10,181 nucleotides of DNA from DATGZX01 sp035296965 (GTDB taxonomy: Bacteria > Planctomycetota > Planctomycetia > Gemmatales > Gemmataceae), in contig DATGZX010000338.1 in NCBI GenBank assembly GCA_035296965.1, positions 1 through 10,181 of the forward strand. The letters are read 5' to 3'. The position numbers were made by a program, and so were the translations under genes. The notes beneath the pieces are model-generated. The model did no database searches, was not told the DNA's origin, and saw only the letters and a program-made list of their open reading frames with translations. How positions within the stretch are numbered: position 1 is the first letter of the stretch; each line of letters begins with the position of its first letter. Shown here one piece after another: positions 6,371 to 10,181 of this stretch.

Positions 6371-7276
6371 TTTTGCCGAAGCCGGGGTGAGTGGCATGAG
6401 CGGAAGCTCTAGGAGCGCGAGCTCGAGGCTTTTGACGAGCTGAGCCATGAACGTGAAATCAAGAGTATCGATCGTGTCGCTGGGAAGGTGGTAGTTCGGA
6501 TTCCGGAAGAAGGCCGTGTCCGTTGCCATGAGCGCCGGCAATCCCGCATCCCAGAACGACGCGTGATCACTCAAGCGGGTTTCGGGCAAGATCCGGCCAT
6601 CGAACGGCAGAAAAAGCGATTCGACTGGCAGATCTCTGTTCTTGCGGAAGCCCCTCAGAACCGCACGTCCCAAGCGTCGCGAATGCCAGTTTCCGATTAT
6701 GCCAATGAAGTTCCCTTGGGCCGGATAACCAGGCCAACGGGGCACGAATGGATAACTCTGGCGGGGCGCCGTATAGCCAACCATCTCTAATATGATCGCT
6801 CCGAGCACGCAGTCGCCGTTGCTCTGGCAGCTACGAACGAAGATCCGGCTGCCTTGATGACCTGTCAAATAGGCTGGCGGTTCCTCAAGCGTGAAGGCCG
6901 CGAATAGAACAGGCACTTTTAGTTTGGCTTGCTGCAGGCGTCCGGCCAGTTCCAGCATCACCGCCACGGCGCTCGCATTGTCGTCTGCACCCGGGGTGCT
7001 TGGGACGGTATCGTAATGAGCGCCGACGACGTAGTAGGAAGAGGCCTCAGCGGTCGCCGGAGACATCGCAAGCACGTTCGTCACGCGCTGGTCATAATAT
7101 TGGTAGTCCTGCTCCCTTACAGAGAGACCCACGTCCTCGAAGACTGAATGGATGTAATTAGCAGCGCGCACCAAACTGTCAGGAATTGAGGGCGTGCGAG
7201 GACCGATGTCGACGGCGAGAGCATTGACATGTTCGCGCAAGGCGTCCCCAAGGATCTCTAGTTCACGATCCGCCAA
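6365..7276 (-). CDS. M28-family zinc metallopeptidase
   Basis: A 303-residue protein with the co-catalytic two-zinc signature of peptidase family M28 (aminopeptidase/carboxypeptidase-like). GAHYDTVP supplies His87 and Asp89, GADDNASA the bridging Asp98, FTLEEPP the catalytic and ligand Glu131-Glu132, LEMVGY Glu164, and NYHLPSDT the last ligand His263. Family members remove N-terminal residues from peptides or act on peptide-like substrates; the substrate here is unknown. There is no signal peptide, so it is probably cytoplasmic. The start is TTG 7276, supported by GGGGG in AAAGGGGGCTCTGA about seven bases upstream and by protein-like sequence from the first codon. It is divergent from the SRAP gene across a ~92-base gap that must hold both promoters. 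It appears intact. Confidence 0.88.
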   Translation of the reverse strand: MADRELEILGDALREHVNALAVDIGPRTPSIPDSLVRAANYIHSVFEDVGLSVREQDYQYYDQRVTNVLAMSPATAEASSYYVVGAHYDTVPSTPGADDNASAVAVMLELAGRLQQAKLKVPVLFAAFTLEEPPAYLTGHQGSRIFVRSCQSNGDCVLGAIILEMVGYTAPRQSYPFVPRWPGYPAQGNFIGIIGNWHSRRLGRAVLRGFRKNRDLPVESLFLPFDGRILPETRLSDHASFWDAGLPALMATDTAFFRNPNYHLPSDTIDTLDFTFMAQLVKSLELALLELPLMPLTPASAKS

Positions 7277-7368
7277 TCAGAGCCCCCTTTGATGCTAACG
7301 GCTGGCCTTTGTCTCTCGCCCAGAACCTCAACTGGAAGGGGCGGCATTCATAATCTAATTCTTTGCCA

Positions 7369-7632
7369 ATGTGCGGCCGTGTGATCCAGAGCGCCGGACC
7401 TCTTCGCCTCGCCATCGTCGACGGCCTTGAGGTCAGCGATAGGCGCATGGGCAACCTCCGCCCACGCTACAACGCGGCACCAGGCCAAGAACTTCTCGTC
7501 ATTCGGCAGAACCACAAAACAGGCGAGCGCTCGCTCGACCTGATCAAATGGGGTCTGATCCCACATTGGTGCCAAGACCCGAAAGGTGGTCGCAGGCCGA
7601 TCAACGCCAAGGGGTCAGAGCAAGCAAGATGA
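7369..7632 (+). pseudogene. Truncated SRAP (YedK/HMCES-type) abasic-site protein
   Basis: The N-terminal third of an SOS response-associated peptidase family protein. MCGRVIQ at the start contains the catalytic Cys2, which forms a thiazolidine cross-link with abasic sites in single-stranded DNA; RPRYNAAPGQ and DLIKWGLIPHWCQDPKGG follow, then RPINAK. In the family NAK/NAR is followed by AET and about 130 more residues with the catalytic Glu and His; here the frame goes to GSEQAR and stops at 7632, 87 residues in all. Asn79 is kept but the Glu (E105 in YedK) and His (H160) regions are gone, so full function is very unlikely. The break at about 7612 coincides with the approach to the repeat/tRNA scar, suggesting loss by insertion or recombination. 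I use ATG 7369, since Met must directly precede Cys2. Confidence 0.82.
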
Positions 7633-7682
7633 TGGACGCCAAACTCCAAAGCCAGATCCAGGCCTTTGTTGGTGACCCCGGC

Positions 7683-7822
7683 ATACCGAACACGCTTCCA
7701 ATATGAGCGAAAAGCCCGAGAATAGGTCCAAATCCTGGGCCCGAAGCCACCTATACCGAACACGCTTCCGGTATGAGCGAAAAGCCCGAGAATAGGTCCA
7801 AATCCTGGGCCCGCAACCATCT
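7683..7822. repeat. Two tandem copies of a 70-bp repeat
   Basis: Copy 1 is 7683-7752 and copy 2 is 7753-7822, both starting ATACCGAACACGCTTCC. By eye they differ at five positions (65 of 70 identical). In copy 2 ATACCG (7753-7758) can pair with CGGTAT around a ~10-base loop; in copy 1 the right arm is CAATAT, so that hairpin is lost. The block sits directly between the truncated SRAP gene and the tRNA 3' fragment. Open frames across it on minus are shadows. It may be a dispersed Rhizobiales intergenic repeat or part of an attachment region. Confidence 0.85.
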
Positions 7823-7860
7823 TGATTTGCAGCTTCGACTTTTGACGACTGTTGCCCTGC

Positions 7861-7912
7861 CCTCAGATTCCTAATCTGAGGGTCAGCGGTTCGAATCCGC
7901 TCGGGGTCGCCA
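7861..7912 (+). tRNA. 3' fragment of tRNA-Arg(CCT), candidate att site
   Basis: From 5' to 3': anticodon stem TCAGA (7863-7867) with TCTGA (7875-7879), loop TTCCTAA with anticodon CCT (7870-7872); variable loop GGGTC; T arm AGCGG-TTCGAAT-CCGCT (7885-7901); acceptor strand CGGGGTC (7902-7908), discriminator G, then CCA (7910-7912). No D arm or 5' acceptor lies directly upstream, so this is not a complete tRNA. Its span, anticodon arm to CCA, is typical of the duplicated segment left by integrases that target tRNA 3' ends. A GACCCCG that would pair with the acceptor strand occurs at 7674-7680, but the repeats lie between, so I treat it as coincidence. Antisense translation gives GDPERIRTADPQIRNL, a well-known spurious product of tRNA antisense. 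Confidence 0.85.
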
Positions 7913-8074
7913 GAATTTTCAAACACTTAGTTGATTGACGCGAGCGAGAGAGGACCAACGGGCTAACCGTCAGCTAACGCCAGGAGGGCGAGGGATGATC
8001 GCTGAGCGCTGGAAAGTGTGAGGGGGCTGGCGCGGCGGCCCAGCGGGGCATGAGAAGCGCCCCCAGCGAGGCGC
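7913..8074. other. Intergenic stretch between the tRNA fragment and the nuclease stop
   Basis: No gene or hairpin terminator is evident. Under the integration model this is the first DNA outside the element to the left. Open frames crossing it on minus are antisense or alternative-frame readings of the GC-rich nuclease 3' end. Confidence 0.35.
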
Positions 8075-9343
8075 CTAAGGGTCAGCGCGACCCGACCCTC
8101 GCGGCCTGCGATCAAGTCGAGGTCGACGAGGTCGAGAAGGCTCATCATCAGGGACGGGCAAGCGCTCAGGCAAAGGGGGTTGATCTTCAACCGTCTCGCT
8201 CGGATTCTGGTTGAACTTCTGTACCCTCTTATCCTCCTCCGGTGACGCGCGGAGGGGCACCCCCCAGCGGTCGATGGTCTCCACCGATGCACAATAATGG
8301 TGGAACGGACCTTTACGATGGTCGAACGCGGTCGTGTAAATGTGGGGCAGACCGCTGTACTCGTCCCCCTTCTCGTCGATGTCGAGGATGTTTTCGTACG
8401 GCAGGACGGCCAACACCTCGAACCAGGCTCGATTCCGCTCGGGCAGCACCTCCCACTCCGCCATCGCGGCGGCACGAGCTTCGTGGTCGTCCTCTTCCTC
8501 TTTCCGCCACGGGTTTTCGTGGCGGTGGACCGGGCCGTCATTCATACGCTCAGCGTAGTCCCATTCCTGCTCGTCGTCGCCGACGTAGGCGAAGTGGCGA
8601 TCCACAAGGAAGTGCAAGCCATCGGAGAAGCAGCCCTTGAAGGTCAGGACGGTCCAGCGTCCGCGATCGATCCGAGACCTGGCCTCCTCCGGGTCCAGGT
8701 GAGGATATCTGTCGTCCGTGGCGTCGCGGATGAGGACAGCATTGCACTGTTCGAGAAGCCGCTGCGCCTTACGCTTGGTCGCCAGCCGCGCACGCACCTC
8801 GGTCTTGAGGGACCGCTGGCGCGTCTTTAGCGAGAAGCCAAAGTAGGCGAACAGGAGGTGGTCGTTCTTGGGCTGGAAGAGCATGTCCTCGATCTCTCCC
8901 TTGCCCCACACGTAGGCCTCCATGAACCCCCGTTCGCGAGCTTTCAGTAGGAAGGCGTCACGCGCGGTCTTCGAGAAGTTGCATGCCGCCGCAAAGATGA
9001 TGCCGTACAGCCCGTCGCTATCCGCTTCAGGCAGCGCCTCGAGATATCCTGTGAGCTTCTTCGCCGCGATGGCCTTCTCCCGCTTGCATTGGATCAGCCA
9101 GACGCGGGTGCCGTTCGGCGGGGTAGGTGCCTCCTCCTCATCCTCGTGCTCGTCGGCGTTAGCCTCGCCGGGGATGATCTCGGTGCCCCGCGCGTCGAAC
9201 CCGTCGTCCGAGCCCGCGCGGCCTGTCGCTTCCAGCGAGCGCCAGCTGCGGAAGTCATAGATTAGCTGGCGAACCAGATCCTCGAACCTGTGGGGTTCGA
9301 GATCCTCTAGATGCAGCGGTCCTATCCTTCGCGTAGTGGCCAC
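8075..9343 (-). CDS. Mrr-like restriction endonuclease with a large uncharacterised C-terminal region
   Basis: A 422-residue protein from GTG 9343. The N-terminal ~170 residues form an Mrr-type PD-(D/E)XK nuclease fold: HRFEDLVRQL (Glu21 region), GSDDGFDARG (Asp47 and Asp50, about residues 44-53) and VWLIQCKREK (Gln85-Cys-Lys87, the Q-x-K variant of E-x-K). A hydrophobic strand with FAAACNFSKTARDAF and then VWGKGEIEDMLFQPKNDHLL follow. An acidic insert (DEHEDEEE) interrupts the nuclease core. The remainder, about residues 180-390, is rich in Trp, Asp and Glu and is not a domain I recognise; the end is Arg/Pro-rich. Mrr proteins cut foreign, often modified, DNA. No methylase or partner gene is adjacent, so a type IV-like or other solitary defence role is inferred. 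AGGGAG six bases before GTG 9343 favours this start over ATG 9370, which lacks a ribosome site. Confidence 0.78.
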   Translation of the reverse strand: MATTRRIGPLHLEDLEPHRFEDLVRQLIYDFRSWRSLEATGRAGSDDGFDARGTEIIPGEANADEHEDEEEAPTPPNGTRVWLIQCKREKAIAAKKLTGYLEALPEADSDGLYGIIFAAACNFSKTARDAFLLKARERGFMEAYVWGKGEIEDMLFQPKNDHLLFAYFGFSLKTRQRSLKTEVRARLATKRKAQRLLEQCNAVLIRDATDDRYPHLDPEEARSRIDRGRWTVLTFKGCFSDGLHFLVDRHFAYVGDDEQEWDYAERMNDGPVHRHENPWRKEEEDDHEARAAAMAEWEVLPERNRAWFEVLAVLPYENILDIDEKGDEYSGLPHIYTTAFDHRKGPFHHYCASVETIDRWGVPLRASPEEDKRVQKFNQNPSETVEDQPPLPERLPVPDDEPSRPRRPRLDRRPRGSGRADP

Positions 9344-9370
9344 ACGAAGCTCCCTGAACAAGCTGCGCAT

Positions 9371-9617
9371 TTCGATTATGCCGACCGCGCCAAGCCGAGT
9401 CTAACAAATCGCGGGGCGCGCTTGGCTCTACGTGACTCAGGGCGCTCGCTGACGGCCGGAAGGGGGCTGATGAATGACTCGGGGACAGTGCGCGGCCGGC
9501 CGAAACAGGCTAAGTCGGTATGATGGAGTCTGGAGAGAAAGCGCCCACCTGTGCCTTCCGAAAACCTCATCCGCTGGATTCGCAGGAGAAAAGAGAATCG
9601 GATCATGATCGAAACTG
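9371..9617. other. Region between the nuclease and transposase genes
   Basis: Divergent promoters for the nuclease (minus) and transposase (plus) must lie here. Open frames on minus (9376-9606, 9437-9700) show no motif. The left end of the insertion sequence should also be here; I could not identify its terminal inverted repeat because the right end is outside the window. Confidence 0.4.
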
Positions 9618-10181
9618 ATGGCGACCTTCTTCAGACTTCTGCTCGGATATATGTGGGACTGCTTTCGTTCGCATGAAAGATTGAAAGCCGAAATCCTCAT
9701 CCTTCGCCATCAGCTGAACATTCTACACCGAAAGGCTCCGAAAAGATTGCGGCTTTCAGGCGGTGATCGGGCGTTGTTCGTCTGGTTGTATCGGCGTTTC
9801 CCCGATATCGGCAACGCCGCAGCGATCGTGCGTCCCGAGACAATCATTCGCTGGCACCGGATGGGTTTTCGCGCCTGGTGGCGCTGTAAATCTCACAATC
9901 CAGGTGGCCGGCCCGGAATTGATCAAGAACCCCGAGATCTCGTGCGCCGTATGTGCGAGGAAAATCCGCTTTGGGGCGCCCCGCGGATTCATGGCGAGCT
10001 GCTCAAGCTCGGCTTTGATGTCGCACAATCGACGGTTTCGAAATACATGTTGAGACGGCGAGGTCCGCCGTCTCAAGGGTGGAAGACTTTTCTCCGCAAC
10101 CACGCCGACGGGATTGCATCCGTGGATTTCCTCATCGTTCCGACGCTGGCATTCGAACGACTGTTCGTGTTTGTCATCTTG
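9618..10181 (+). CDS. Integrase-core (rve, DDE) transposase, N-terminal 188 residues (partial)
   Basis: The frame opens at ATG 9618, after an in-frame TGA at 9606-9608, and runs off the right edge without a stop, giving 188 residues. The first ~100 residues hold helical and helix-turn-helix DNA-binding segments (LKAEILILRHQLNILHRKAP, RPETIIRWHRMGFRAWWR, then a GGRPG linker). NPLWGAPRIHGELLKLGF and VSKYMLRRRGPPSQGWKTFL follow, the usual pre-catalytic region of integrase-core transposases. DGIASVDFLIVPT begins the rve catalytic domain with its first Asp at residue 170; the second Asp and the Glu lie beyond the window. From memory the closest relatives are long integrase-core transposases common in Bradyrhizobium. 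The reading frame is unbroken here. The exact IS family cannot be fixed. Confidence 0.85.
   Translation, partial: MATFFRLLLGYMWDCFRSHERLKAEILILRHQLNILHRKAPKRLRLSGGDRALFVWLYRRFPDIGNAAAIVRPETIIRWHRMGFRAWWRCKSHNPGGRPGIDQEPRDLVRRMCEENPLWGAPRIHGELLKLGFDVAQSTVSKYMLRRRGPPSQGWKTFLRNHADGIASVDFLIVPTLAFERLFVFVIL
9618..10181 (+). mobile_element. Insertion sequence, left part only
   Basis: The transposase frame marks an insertion sequence whose left end lies between the nuclease gene and 9618 and whose right end is outside the window. Boundaries cannot be set without the second terminal repeat; the range given is the part supported by coding sequence. Confidence 0.65.
10050..10076. repeat. 11-bp inverted repeat inside the transposase gene
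   Basis: TTGAGACGGCG (10050-10060) and CGCCGTCTCAA (10066-10076) are perfect reverse complements around a 5-base centre. In RNA this would be a strong hairpin within the transposase coding sequence. It may be chance in a GC-rich gene or may dampen expression. Confidence 0.5.

Noticed and set aside
7683..7822. CRISPR array
   Set aside because: Only two units, directly adjoining with no unique spacers, and 70 bp is too long for a CRISPR repeat.
7674..7912. An interrupted but functional tRNA-Arg using GACCCCG at 7674-7680 as its 5' acceptor strand
   Set aside because: No D arm follows the heptamer and two 70-bp repeats lie between; the match is more likely chance.
7467..7926. Minus ORFs across the repeats and tRNA fragment (including GDPERIRTADPQIRNL)
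   Set aside because: They are antisense readings of a tRNA 3' end and of a non-coding repeat, a familiar source of spurious proteins.
7963..8541. Minus ORF overlapping the 3' end of the nuclease gene
   Set aside because: Alternative-frame reading of a GC-rich gene; the nuclease frame has the motifs and continues to its own stop.
8242..8830. Plus ORFs of 132 and 177 codons opposite the nuclease gene
   Set aside because: Antisense shadows of a GC-rich coding sequence without start signals or motifs.

Overview
The window looks like an accessory region of an alphaproteobacterium. Bradyrhizobium or a close Nitrobacteraceae relative is my best guess. This rests on family resemblance (small Rhizobiales-type hypotheticals, a truncated SRAP protein, a GlsB protein, an M28 peptidase, an rve-type transposase) and was not checked by any search. 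Real genes are well spaced and mixed with broken ones, as in a genomic or symbiosis island.

Layout. 1-716: the 3' end of an unrecognised gene, then a membrane-anchored J-domain protein. 717-2095: a frameshifted GlsB/YeaQ-type membrane protein (minus), a C-terminal remnant of a PHA synthase-like hydrolase (plus) and a cupin protein (minus). 2096-2837 holds no gene I can support, but has an AT-rich patch and a small palindrome before an XRE regulator. 2838-3861: the XRE regulator overlaps a 74-residue partner by ATGA, followed by a small basic protein and a zinc-ribbon protein, all on plus. 4055-5291 (minus): a possible 46-residue ORF and an O-methyltransferase of the plant COMT/hydroxyneurosporene type. 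5377-6370 (plus): a small cysteine-motif protein and a weakly supported ORF. 6365-7276 (minus): an M28 zinc peptidase, divergent from a truncated SRAP gene.

7683-7912 is the most structured non-coding part. Two 70-bp tandem repeats precede the 3' portion of a tRNA-Arg(CCT) gene, from the anticodon arm to CCA and without its 5' half. This is the usual scar at the far end of an element integrated into a tRNA 3' end. With the tRNA on plus, the element would lie to the left. To the right are a solitary Mrr-like PD-(D/E)XK nuclease with a large C-terminal region I do not recognise (minus), and a transposase running off the window (plus).

There is no single pathway. The best candidates for something undescribed are the Mrr-like nuclease beside the tRNA scar, and the XRE/74-residue overlapping pair.
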